A stretch of DNA of 64,000 bases from Pseudomonas iridis (GTDB taxonomy: Bacteria; Pseudomonadota; Gammaproteobacteria; Pseudomonadales; Pseudomonadaceae). The stretch is taken from positions 40,347-104,346 of the forward strand of contig NZ_JACXXO010000020.1 of the NCBI RefSeq assembly GCF_017980685.1, written 5' to 3'. Shown one piece after another: positions 44,797 through 53,124 of the stretch (the first letter of the stretch is position 1; every line of letters starts with the position of its first letter). Below the pieces are notes generated by a model. The model saw nothing but the letters and a program-made list of their open reading frames with translations, had not been told where the DNA came from and did no database searches. The position numbers were made by a program, and so were the translations under genes.

Positions 44797-45273
44797 TTAC
44801 GAGCTGGCATGAAAATGCTCGCTTCCTGCAACAGGAACCCATTCCTTGAGAGGCGTGAGGTAGTGCAGTTCGAAGCGCCGGTATACAAACCTCCACTCGC
44901 TGTCACGACGTTCGAACCTATCGTGATAAAGGCCACTGACCTGCACCGGACCTTGCTCCATATCGTGGAACAGGCAATTGGCTGCCACTGTCCCAACAGC
45001 GCTGTCGCCCTCAATCTCAATCAGAGGGTTGGCCATCCAATGATGCATATGCGGCATCTGTCGCCAGCTCTGTTCAGCCATTGAAATGATGTCGCTCCGA
45101 CTCCCTGCAGCTCCGAATCCGGGCAGGTCCAGGGTCGAATCCTCATGCCAGATCTGCTGCAATAGATCGGCATTCAAACGGTCGAACGCATTCGCATAAG
45201 CAGAAATGAGCGTTTCGATCGCCAGACGACTTTCAAGACGATCCAGTCGTGCGGCCAGTGCTTTGATGTTCAT
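44797..45273 (-). CDS. SnoaL-like / NTF2-fold protein
   Basis: A 158-residue NTF2-like protein. It starts LAARLDRLESRLAIETLISA, continues YANAFDRLNADLLQQIWHED, and contains HHWMANPLIEIEGDSAVGTV, all usual in the SnoaL_4 group related to ring-hydroxylating dioxygenase small subunits and small dehydratases or isomerases. Its stop and start are 9 bp from the fusion protein gene before it, indicating cotranscription. Its role is probably on the same substrate as that fusion enzyme, but no reaction can be named. Confidence 0.83.
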   Translation of the reverse strand: MNIKALAARLDRLESRLAIETLISAYANAFDRLNADLLQQIWHEDSTLDLPGFGAAGSRSDIISMAEQSWRQMPHMHHWMANPLIEIEGDSAVGTVAANCLFHDMEQGPVQVSGLYHDRFERRDSEWRFVYRRFELHYLTPLKEWVPVAGSEHFHASS

Positions 45274-45282
45274 GATTTTTTC

Positions 45283-47166
45283 CTATTCGACTGAATCTGG
45301 CTGCGCTTGATTGACCCGCTGGAGTGAATGGCTCAACCAGTGCAAAACCACTCCGAGCGCCTCATCCGAATTGCGTTCGTAGATCAAACCGTGGCCATTA
45401 CCGTGAATCCCGAAAGCAGGCAGATCCAAGTGGTCGACGCAGGCTCCGGCGGTTCGCAGAAACGGCACAATGGTGGTGGCAAATGTGGCGAATTTCGACG
45501 TCTCGCCCGTCAGCAGCGCGACAGGTATTCCTTTGAGTGCGGGTATCTGCAGCGTCGAGGAGTCGGCCGCTTGCACTTCCTGCGCCGAGGCGCGTGGAGG
45601 ATCGAACGTGATCGGAGCAGCTGTCAGCCCCCAGTCCAGGGCACCGATGCCGGGTGTATCGCCGAAGACTGGACCCATCGGCTCAACAGCGACAATGGCT
45701 GCAATCAGCCCAGGCCTGCGATCTGCCAATAACCAGCCATCAGGACCGGAGGCCGAATGAGTGACGACGATTGCCTTGCCGATTCGGTCCAGTAGTTGAG
45801 CCAAGCGATCGGCATCCATGGTCTGGGAGGCCGCTAGGTCTGCGGGCATAGGGCCGTACCCTGCGATGAAGGCATCAAAGGCGCTTTCGTCGTCCGCAGA
45901 AAAGGGCCATTGGGTCTCACTGCCGCCCTTCGGAAAATAGACCTCTCGGGCTCGTTCATAGGAAAAAGGCGGCCCCATCGGACCCAATATTTTCGAGTGA
46001 TACGGCGATCGCCCATGACCAGGCCTGTCGACACAAAACACGACGTGACCGGACTCGACGAAACGCTGAGCCCATCCGGGCCGGCCGTCCGGTGTATCGA
46101 ACCATTCAGTGGCTTGCAACGTACCGCCATGGACCAACACCACGGGGTAAGGTTGGGTAATGAACTCCGGGGACTCCCATTCCACGTACATCGGACCTTT
46201 CTGGAATTGCTTGCCCTCTTGAATCACCCGTTCACCGGTGATCCAGAAGTGCCCACGGCGGGAAGTCTTTGGAGGGTTCATGTGCCATGGCTCTAGAGTC
46301 AGCGCAAACGCCGGAGAGTGTTGGGCCATGATTGAAAACGCTGACCAATCCTTGTTACCCAGTCCGCTCGCGACGGCCGCTTCCATTCTCGAACGCACCA
46401 CTCGTGCCACGGGCAGGCTGAGCCCCCTCCCCTCGGCGGCCTGCAACGCAAGGTTCACGTCCTTCAACCCAAGCGATAGCTTGAAACCTGGTTCGTAGCG
46501 ATCATCGACAATGTTTTGCCCATAGCGTTGGTAGCTGGGGCAAGCGAACAGGGTCTGGGTGACGACTTCGATGAATGCCGACGGACTCAGCCCATATTGT
46601 TCAGTGAGTAAACTCGCTTCAACCAATGACTGAATGGCTTGGGTGATCATCATATTGCCGGCGATTTTTGCGATGCCGGCATGCACAGGCCGATCGCCCA
46701 GGCGCCAAGTCTTTTTGCCGAGCACATCAAACAATGGCTGAACGCGATCAATGGCGGCTTCAGGTCCGGCCGCCAGAATGTTTAATTCACCCTTGGCGGC
46801 GACAGCAGGTATGCCGAAAACCGGCGCGGCAATGAGCACAAGCCCCGCCTCGTCATGTTCTTTCTGCAGTTGCTCCATCAACGCTGGCGACAGCGTCGAC
46901 ATAACGATATGGATGCAGCCGTCACAGGCCGTTTTTAACGCCGCTGACTCCAGCAGCACCTCGCGCACCGCCGTGTCATCGACGAGCATGCTGATCACCA
47001 CCGGCTGTTGAAATGCAGTCGCCGCAGACGCCAGCACATCGATCTCACTTAACCCGGCAAGCGCCTCGGCACTGCGATTCCATGCACTCACCCGATAGCC
47101 CGCCTGAATGAGCAACAGAATCATGGCATGTCCCATGCTCCCGACACCTACAAACCCGATATTCAT
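45283..47166 (-). CDS. Fusion: beta-hydroxyacid dehydrogenase + alpha/beta hydrolase
   Basis: A single 627-residue ORF. Residues 1 to about 290 are a 3-hydroxyisobutyrate-dehydrogenase-like NAD enzyme: GFVGVGSMGHAM binds the cofactor, Lys167 in HAGIAKIAGNMM is in the place of the catalytic lysine, and GLKDVNLALQAA marks the second domain. Residues from about 300 form an alpha/beta hydrolase: VVLVHGGTLQATEW (oxyanion loop), VVTHSASGPDGW (Ser near 471), and HGNGHGL near the end (His). The residues between look like the start of a free-standing hydrolase (MNPPKTSRRGHF at 296). The ATG at 47166 has a GGAGG site. It is the first gene of the LysR-divergent operon. Confidence 0.88.
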   Translation of the reverse strand: MNIGFVGVGSMGHAMILLLIQAGYRVSAWNRSAEALAGLSEIDVLASAATAFQQPVVISMLVDDTAVREVLLESAALKTACDGCIHIVMSTLSPALMEQLQKEHDEAGLVLIAAPVFGIPAVAAKGELNILAAGPEAAIDRVQPLFDVLGKKTWRLGDRPVHAGIAKIAGNMMITQAIQSLVEASLLTEQYGLSPSAFIEVVTQTLFACPSYQRYGQNIVDDRYEPGFKLSLGLKDVNLALQAAEGRGLSLPVARVVRSRMEAAVASGLGNKDWSAFSIMAQHSPAFALTLEPWHMNPPKTSRRGHFWITGERVIQEGKQFQKGPMYVEWESPEFITQPYPVVLVHGGTLQATEWFDTPDGRPGWAQRFVESGHVVFCVDRPGHGRSPYHSKILGPMGPPFSYERAREVYFPKGGSETQWPFSADDESAFDAFIAGYGPMPADLAASQTMDADRLAQLLDRIGKAIVVTHSASGPDGWLLADRRPGLIAAIVAVEPMGPVFGDTPGIGALDWGLTAAPITFDPPRASAQEVQAADSSTLQIPALKGIPVALLTGETSKFATFATTIVPFLRTAGACVDHLDLPAFGIHGNGHGLIYERNSDEALGVVLHWLSHSLQRVNQAQPDSVE

Positions 47167-47194
47167 GTGAAGCCCTCCTGCTTGCCGCGCAAAC

Positions 47195-47208
47195 ATTGAT
47201 AAATCAAT
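47195..47208. promoter_or_regulatory. Candidate LysR operator
   Basis: ATTGATAAATCAAT is a 6-bp perfect inverted repeat with a 2-bp centre and fits the T-N11-A rule. It lies in the 115-bp divergent gap between the fusion-enzyme operon and its LysR gene, 29 bp from the operon's first ATG. Confidence 0.5.
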
Positions 47209-47281
47209 TGTGTGGGGGGATGGGTTGCAACGGGACTGTCATTGCTGCATCTTCGCCGTTCATTTTCGTTAGAGGTGGGTC

Positions 47282-48133
47282 ATGGACTGGAACGACTTAC
47301 GCGTCTTTCTGGCGATAGTCCGTACCGGCTCGCTGGGCGCCGCCGCGAAGCAACTCGGCGTTAGCCACCCCACCGTAGGAAGGCGGCTTCACGTCCTTGA
47401 GCTGCACAGCGGGCAGGTTTTTTTCCGCCGCACCGGTCAAGGTCTTGTATTGACGGACAGCGGTGAAAGAATTCTGGGTCTGGCCGAGGAAATGGAGCGA
47501 AGCGCTCTTTCCATTGAGCGGCACCTGGCGGGCGACAGCGATCAACCTGAGGGACTGTTGCGGATTTCATCGGCGGACTGGTTCGCCTGCTATGTGCTGG
47601 CGCCTGTACTCAGCGAAATGTCGCGAAGGTACCCGTTGATCGTTCCAGAGGTGATCGCCGGACATCGCCTGTTCGATCTGACTCGTCGTGATGCGGATAT
47701 CGCCTTTCGCATCGTGCCGTTCACCGAACCGGACATCGTTCAACGTCGACTGACGACACTCACCTACGGTCTGTACGTTGCGGCGCACTCGCCCTTCTCA
47801 CTCTCGCAAGATGGAGAAGGCCTCGGGTTGATCCTCATGAGCACTGCTCAAGCTCACTACCCCGACGTGCTTTGGCTACAGCAGATGTTTCCCCGCGCCA
47901 AAACTGTGCTCACCAGCAGCAGCCGTACCGTACAGGCGCAGATGTGCGGTCGGGGATTGGGTGTAGCGGTTTTGCCACGCGCGCTGGGCGATGAGTTGAC
48001 CGCCCTGAGATTGGTAGACGTCGGTAGTGAACCACCCGGACGGGATATCTGGATGGGCTATCACCACGACATGAGACAGATGGACAGGCTCCGCGCCCTC
48101 GCGGATCTCGCTGGGGAAATGATCGGTACGTAG
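47282..48133 (+). CDS. LysR family regulator, divergent from the fusion-enzyme operon
   Basis: A 283-residue regulator. The N-terminal winged helix reads MDWNDLRVFLAIVRTGSLGA then AAKQLGVSHPTVGRRLHVLE. The use of VGRR instead of VSRQ is typical of the LysR group that starts MDWDDLRxFLA. The effector domain follows from about residue 90. Divergent placement, with a palindrome in between, makes it the likely regulator of the genes from 47166 down to 42337. Inducer unknown. Confidence 0.9.
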   Translation: MDWNDLRVFLAIVRTGSLGAAAKQLGVSHPTVGRRLHVLELHSGQVFFRRTGQGLVLTDSGERILGLAEEMERSALSIERHLAGDSDQPEGLLRISSADWFACYVLAPVLSEMSRRYPLIVPEVIAGHRLFDLTRRDADIAFRIVPFTEPDIVQRRLTTLTYGLYVAAHSPFSLSQDGEGLGLILMSTAQAHYPDVLWLQQMFPRAKTVLTSSSRTVQAQMCGRGLGVAVLPRALGDELTALRLVDVGSEPPGRDIWMGYHHDMRQMDRLRALADLAGEMIGT

Positions 48134-48211
48134 GGCCTCCCTTTGCTCGGGTCAATCCCGATAAGAGGTGGCCGTCCAACGCAGTAAGTGCCTCGCAGGG
48201 CGTGGCAGCGC

Positions 48212-49150
48212 TCAGTGCGACGAAACGTAGGGGGAGGACGTCGTAGGCGCTGGAAGTGCGTAGGTGGCCTTCATCCACTGGATTTCCGCATGGGGCGGGC
48301 GGCCAAAGAATCGCTTGAATTCACGGCTGAATTGCGAGGGGCTTTCATAGCCGACGCTGAATGCCGCCGATGATGCTGACATGTTGTTGCGCAGCATCAG
48401 CAGGCGGGCCTGATGCAGGCGGGTCGATTTCAGGTATTGCATCGGTGAGGAATCGGTGACGGTCCGGAAATGCAGATGGAAGTTGGGCACACTCATGCTC
48501 GCCTCCTGCGCCAGGGCCTCGACGTCCAGCCGCTCCTGATAGCAGCTATGGATTTTGCGGATGGCGCGCGTCACTTTTCCGAAATGTCCCTGTGCGCCAA
48601 GTGCTGCGCGCATCGATCCGCCCTGCTCACCGGCGATGATGCGGTAATAGATTTCTCGCACCAGCGACGGACCGAGGATCTGCGCGTCGACCGGATGACT
48701 CATGGCTTCGATAAAGCGCAGTGTTGACTCGCTGAGCATCTCTTCCATTGGCGAGGAGTAGATACCTCTGGGCCGGGCGTGAGTTGGTCCAAAAGTGTCA
48801 TCGATTTCCATGATCAGTTCGCCGGCCAGCTTGAAATCCAGTCGCATGTAAACCGCCAGCATCGGCTCTTCCTCGCTGGCGTCGGTTTCCATGGTGAACG
48901 GCACCGGCACCGAAACCACCAGGTAATGCTGGGCATCGTAAATGTAGACGTCGTCGCCCAAATATCCGAGCTTGCGCCCCTGACACAGGATCACGATACC
49001 CGGTTCATAAAGCACCGGCGTTCGGGTCAGCGGACGGTTGGAACGCAAAAAACGTATGTCATCCAGCGGGCTCAAGTTATAGCCTTCCAGCGGTGCCAGC
49101 TGTTTCATCAGCTGGACCATGCGCCGAGTGCGCTCTGTATTTTGGTTCAT
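48212..49150 (-). CDS. AraC family regulator (AraC_N type)
   Basis: A 312-residue regulator. The N-terminal half is the AraC_N cupin domain (LYEPGIVILCQGRKLGYLGD and YLVVSVPVPFTMETDASEEE). The C-terminal HTH contains LDVEALAQEASMSVPNFHLH and SSAAFSVGYESPSQFSREFK. Such regulators often control oxidoreductases or short catabolic genes. It lies on the same strand as, and 55 bp downstream of, a LysR gene, convergent with the LysR at 47282. Its target is not evident from position. Confidence 0.88.
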   Translation of the reverse strand: MNQNTERTRRMVQLMKQLAPLEGYNLSPLDDIRFLRSNRPLTRTPVLYEPGIVILCQGRKLGYLGDDVYIYDAQHYLVVSVPVPFTMETDASEEEPMLAVYMRLDFKLAGELIMEIDDTFGPTHARPRGIYSSPMEEMLSESTLRFIEAMSHPVDAQILGPSLVREIYYRIIAGEQGGSMRAALGAQGHFGKVTRAIRKIHSCYQERLDVEALAQEASMSVPNFHLHFRTVTDSSPMQYLKSTRLHQARLLMLRNNMSASSAAFSVGYESPSQFSREFKRFFGRPPHAEIQWMKATYALPAPTTSSPYVSSH

Positions 49151-49205
49151 ATGCCCCCTTTTTTCCGACGTTCTACTGTGCGTTCAGCGCCGGCGGCGCA
49201 GACCT

Positions 49206-50105
49206 TCAATCGACCCTCTGCCCAAGCCACTGACGAAACAGGGTCAGTGCCAACGACTCAGGCTTGTTCAGCGGCCAAGCGAAGTAATAGGAAAAGCTCT
49301 GGCGGTTGATCACCAGTTTGAAAGGCATACGCAAGAATCCCGCCTCCAACTCCTTGCTCACCAGCGATTTCTGCGCAATCGCCACACCGTGGCCTTCGAT
49401 GGCGGCCTGATAGGCCAGAAGCGAAGTTTCGTAGCGCATGCCACGGTAAGGATTGACCTGATTGGCGCCGGCTTCGCGCAGCCACAATGCCCAGTCATCC
49501 AGGCGTGCCAGGGAATGCAGAAGAACCTGGTCGCCCAGTTGCTCCGGCGCGTGCAGATCGGCGGCAAAGCCCGCCCCTACCACTGGAATCAGCTCATTGG
49601 GAGTGAGCAACAGCGCCCCTGTGTGCGGCCAGTCACCGCCGCCCAGTTGAATCCCGCCATCGAGGTCCTCATGCTCGAAATCCAGCGCAACCGGCGACGT
49701 GGTCAGCTGCACGTCGATTGCCGGGTGGGCGATGTGAAATCCGGCCAGACGTGGAATCAGCCAGCGCACGGCAAAGGTCGCAGGGGCGCGAATCTTGAGC
49801 AACTGACGGCGTGACGAGCCACCGACGATGGCGTTGGTGGACTCGCGCAGTGCGTTGAACAGAGGCACGATGTCGGCCAGGTATCGCGTGCCCGCTGGCG
49901 TCAACTCCAGCCCGTTGGGCATGCGCTTGAACAATTGCACCGACAGGTAATCCTCCAGCGCCTTGATCTGTCGACTGACGGCTGCCGGGGTCACCGACAG
50001 TTCGTCAGCCGCGCGCGTGACGCTGAGCGACCGGCCGGTGGCCTCGAAGGCCTTGAGCGGATTGAGCGGCGGCAAGGGCCGAGAAGGAGCGCCATTGGTG
50101 TTCAC
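49206..50105 (-). CDS. LysR family regulator (GcvA-like)
   Basis: A 299-residue regulator with PPLNPLKAFEATGRSLSVTR then AADELSVTPAAVSRQIKALE, the GcvA/AmpR-type N-terminus. The effector domain has the family segment GGIQLGGGDWP near residue 140. It is encoded last on the same strand as the CoA-transferase/crotonase/transporter genes, 36 bp after the transporter, so it is probably both part of and regulator of that operon. Confidence 0.88.
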   Translation of the reverse strand: MNTNGAPSRPLPPLNPLKAFEATGRSLSVTRAADELSVTPAAVSRQIKALEDYLSVQLFKRMPNGLELTPAGTRYLADIVPLFNALRESTNAIVGGSSRRQLLKIRAPATFAVRWLIPRLAGFHIAHPAIDVQLTTSPVALDFEHEDLDGGIQLGGGDWPHTGALLLTPNELIPVVGAGFAADLHAPEQLGDQVLLHSLARLDDWALWLREAGANQVNPYRGMRYETSLLAYQAAIEGHGVAIAQKSLVSKELEAGFLRMPFKLVINRQSFSYYFAWPLNKPESLALTLFRQWLGQRVD

Positions 50106-50141
50106 TGAAAATCTCCCGGCTGTCGCCGCAGATGGCTGCGC

Positions 50142-51467
50142 CTATTGAGTATCGGAACTGCGCTTGCGGTCAAGGCGCACGCCCCAGACCGCCGCCACCA
50201 GAATGCACGGCAATAGTGAGGCGATCGAATAAACGATGCCAGCCAGCGGGTTGCCACTCCAGTTGACCAGCGCCAGGCAGATCATCGGCAAGAAGCCACC
50301 GAACAGTATGTTGCCGATCTGCTGCGACAACCCAAACCCTGTGGTTCGGCTCTGCGGTGGAAAGCTGTCGGCAATGAACGCTGGCAGTGGCGCCATGACC
50401 ATTGCCGTTAGTGCCGCGAGCAACGTAATGCACGCGGTCACAGTGGGCCAGGCCTGGATTTTCGCTGACGCGACGATTTGCGAAAAACAGGGGTAAGCGA
50501 CTGACGCCCACAGCCCCATGCCGATAAGCATCACCCACGCCCGGCCATAGCGATCGCTGACCGCGCCGAATAGCGGGTACAGCGGCGCGGCTATGAGGAT
50601 GGCTACGCCAACACACAAATTTGCCTCGAAGACCGGCACAGCCAGTACATTCTGTAGGAAATACAGCATGTAGATGATCGAGGTGTACAACGTCACCGAG
50701 GTTCCCCCCTGCGCGCCAAACACTGCCACCAACAGGTTTTTCCATGAAGCGCGGCTGCCCAGGGTGTCGGCCAATGGCGAACGAGACACTCCTCCCTTCT
50801 CCTTGAGCGCCTGGAATACGGGCGTTTCTTCCATGCCGAGGCGAATGTACGTGGCGACGAGGACAATCGGCGCCGAGACGAGAAAAGGCACCCGCCAGCC
50901 CCAGGCTGCAAAGTCGGCAGTTGAAAGGTAAACGTTGAGCAGGGCGACCACCACCAGCGCAAGCAACAGGCCCAGGCTGGCCGTGCTCTGCAGGAAACTG
51001 GTGAACAGGCCGCGCCGCTCGCGAGGTGCATGTTCCATGACATACACCGCAGCGGAGCCGTACTCGCCACCCAATGCGATGCCTTGAACGATGCGCAGCA
51101 ACAACAGGCACACCGGCGCAAATACACCTGCGGACTCATAGGTCGGCAAACACCCCATCAGAACCGTCGAGACGCCCATCAGCACCAGCGTTATGACAAA
51201 AGCCCGCTTACGCCCGATGCGGTCGGACATTGGGCTGAAAATCAGCGTGCCGAGCGGTCGCGCCAGGTAAGCGACACCGAACGTGCCGGCGGTGAGAATC
51301 GAAGAGACGAAGGGGTCGAACTCGGGCAGAAACAAGGCGCGCAAAGTGCTGCCGAGCGCGACGTAGACGAGGAAGTCATAGTATTCGAGCAGGGTGCCGA
51401 AGCTGGCGGTGCCCACCACGCGTGACATGCTGGGCCGATGAGAAGCAGTGACTGCGGTGATGTACAT
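50142..51467 (-). CDS. MHS-type MFS transporter (metabolite:proton symporter)
   Basis: A 441-residue permease with 12 predicted spans. Its layout is that of the MHS group (shikimate, alpha-ketoglutarate, proline/betaine, citrate carriers): ASFGTLLEYYDFLVYVALGS in helix 1, PLGTLIFSPMSDRIGRKRAF as motif A, and VQGIALGGEYGSAAVYVMEH in helix 5. It probably imports an organic acid or zwitterion used by the CoA-transferase operon. The ATG at 51467 follows an AAGGACC ribosome site. The gene lies 59 bp after the crotonase gene. Confidence 0.9.
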   Translation of the reverse strand: MYITAVTASHRPSMSRVVGTASFGTLLEYYDFLVYVALGSTLRALFLPEFDPFVSSILTAGTFGVAYLARPLGTLIFSPMSDRIGRKRAFVITLVLMGVSTVLMGCLPTYESAGVFAPVCLLLLRIVQGIALGGEYGSAAVYVMEHAPRERRGLFTSFLQSTASLGLLLALVVVALLNVYLSTADFAAWGWRVPFLVSAPIVLVATYIRLGMEETPVFQALKEKGGVSRSPLADTLGSRASWKNLLVAVFGAQGGTSVTLYTSIIYMLYFLQNVLAVPVFEANLCVGVAILIAAPLYPLFGAVSDRYGRAWVMLIGMGLWASVAYPCFSQIVASAKIQAWPTVTACITLLAALTAMVMAPLPAFIADSFPPQSRTTGFGLSQQIGNILFGGFLPMICLALVNWSGNPLAGIVYSIASLLPCILVAAVWGVRLDRKRSSDTQ

Positions 51468-51526
51468 GGTGTGGTCCTTATTGTTATGGAGCTACAGCAA
51501 ATAACGGATAACAGCAGGAGCAGGCA

Positions 51527-52351
51527 TTACTGGGACGACGCGAGAAACGCTCGAACCGCGGCCTTGTGTTCAGCGCCACACAGCAAAATGGCTTGCACGC
51601 TGCCCGCTGTCTCCAGCGCCTGCGGCAAATCACTGGTGGCCGCCTGACGAACCAGGCGCTTGGCCAGGCGCAGCGCCTTGGGCGGCGCACTGGCGATGGC
51701 GCGGGCCAACTCGTCGACCACGGTGTCGAGCTCGTCGGCCTCCACCATGCGGTTGATCAAGCCCATCTGCAGGGCTTCCTCGGCACTGTGAAACTGGCTG
51801 GTCAGGGTCATTTCCATGGCTTTGGCAAGACCCACGGCACGGGTCAGGAACCAGGCGCCGCCGATGCCCGAGATCAAACCCAGGCGTAGAAAGCTTTCAG
51901 CCAGACGGGCGCCTTTTACTGCGACACGCAGGTCACACATCATCGCCAGGTCCAATCCCGCACCGATCGCCGAACCATTGATCGCTGCGATCACCGGGAC
52001 TTCCACAGCCTGCATGGCCAGCGTTATGCGATGCAGATAACGGCGCAGGCCTTCCAGCACCTCTTCAGTGGCGCCCTGCATCAGGTCCTCGCCTTTGTGC
52101 ATATCCTTCACATTGCCACCGGTGCAAAAGTGCCGACCGTTGCCGCGCAGCACCACGCAGTGAACATCGAGGCGGTCGTTGACGCTTTCCAGCGCCTCGG
52201 CCAACGCCACGCACATGGGTGTCGCCAAGGCATTGCCGGTTTCCCTGGCGTTGAGGGTCAGGTGCAGGACGGCACCGCGTTGTTCGATCAGTACCAGATC
52301 GGTTTTCTCGGGATTCATGGCGCACGCTCTCTTGTTGATCGGTGTTGTCAT
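51527..52351 (-). CDS. Enoyl-CoA hydratase/isomerase family protein lacking the two usual glutamates
   Basis: A crotonase-fold protein of 274 residues from the ATG at 52351, which overlaps the previous stop (ATGA); a start at 52318 (263 residues, MNPEKTDLVLIEQ) is also possible. The oxyanion segment HFCTGGNVKDM and the helix GSAIGAGLDLAMMCDLRVAV are present. However, the first catalytic Glu is replaced by Asp (GLDLAMM) and the second, normally in GQPEI, by Phe (AESFLRLG). It is therefore unlikely to be a simple hydratase; isomerase, thioesterase or decarboxylase-like roles are open. It is cotranscribed with a canonical hydratase and a CoA transferase. Confidence 0.87.
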   Translation of the reverse strand: MTTPINKRACAMNPEKTDLVLIEQRGAVLHLTLNARETGNALATPMCVALAEALESVNDRLDVHCVVLRGNGRHFCTGGNVKDMHKGEDLMQGATEEVLEGLRRYLHRITLAMQAVEVPVIAAINGSAIGAGLDLAMMCDLRVAVKGARLAESFLRLGLISGIGGAWFLTRAVGLAKAMEMTLTSQFHSAEEALQMGLINRMVEADELDTVVDELARAIASAPPKALRLAKRLVRQAATSDLPQALETAGSVQAILLCGAEHKAAVRAFLASSQ

Positions 52352-53124
52352 TGATGGGTAAAGCGAGGGTCACGACGCTCGAGGAACGCTTCGCAACCCT
52401 CGCGTTGGTCATCGAGGGCGAAGCTGCCGTGAAAGGCGCTTCTCTCGTAGGTCAAACCTTCTGCGAGCGTGGTTTCGAACGCTCGTGCCGTGGCGGCCTT
52501 TACCGCCAGCAGCACCGGCAGCGAATGCCGCGCCATCGACTGCGCGAGCGCCAGCGCAACGCTGGTCACCTCCTCATCCGGCACCACCCTGGAGATCAAC
52601 CCGCAGGCCTGCGCCTGGGCAGCTGTGATCGGCTCGCCGGTCAGGTTCATTTCCATCGCCAGCGATTTCCCCACAGCCCTTGGCAGGCGCTGGGTGCCGC
52701 CCGCTCCCGGGATCAGTCCCAGCTTGATTTCCGGCTGGCCGAACAGCGCGTTTTCACCCGCGACGACGATGTCGCACAGCATGGCTAATTCACAGCCACC
52801 GCCCAGCGCGTAGCCGCGGACGGCAGCTACCAGGGGTTTGCGCAATGTGCTGACTGTCTGCCACTCAGCGGCGAGGTAATTTTCCCGAACGGCTCGTGCA
52901 TAGGTCATTTGCGCCATCGCCTGAATATCGGCGCCGGCCGCGAAGGCACGCGCCGAGCCGGTGAGTACGATCGCGCGGGTTTCCGTGTCGGCATCCAGCG
53001 TTTGCAGAACACTGCCCAACTCCGTCATCAGCTCGCTGGTCAGCGGGTTGAGGGTGTTGTGGCTGGCCAGCGTGACCAACGCAACGGCGCCGTGCCGGTC
53101 AAGCCTCACGAGAGACGCGGTCAT
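52348..53124 (-). CDS. Enoyl-CoA hydratase
   Basis: A 258-residue crotonase. It keeps all hydratase marks: AFAAGADIQAMAQMTY (oxyanion hole), GGGCELAMLCDIVVAGE (first Glu), FGQPEIKLGLIPGAGGTQRL (second Glu). It overlaps the CoA transferase gene by 4 bp (ATGA) at its start and the next crotonase at its end, so the three are translated as a coupled set. It would hydrate an enoyl-CoA made from the transferase product. Confidence 0.93.
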   Translation of the reverse strand: MTASLVRLDRHGAVALVTLASHNTLNPLTSELMTELGSVLQTLDADTETRAIVLTGSARAFAAGADIQAMAQMTYARAVRENYLAAEWQTVSTLRKPLVAAVRGYALGGGCELAMLCDIVVAGENALFGQPEIKLGLIPGAGGTQRLPRAVGKSLAMEMNLTGEPITAAQAQACGLISRVVPDEEVTSVALALAQSMARHSLPVLLAVKAATARAFETTLAEGLTYERSAFHGSFALDDQREGCEAFLERRDPRFTHQ

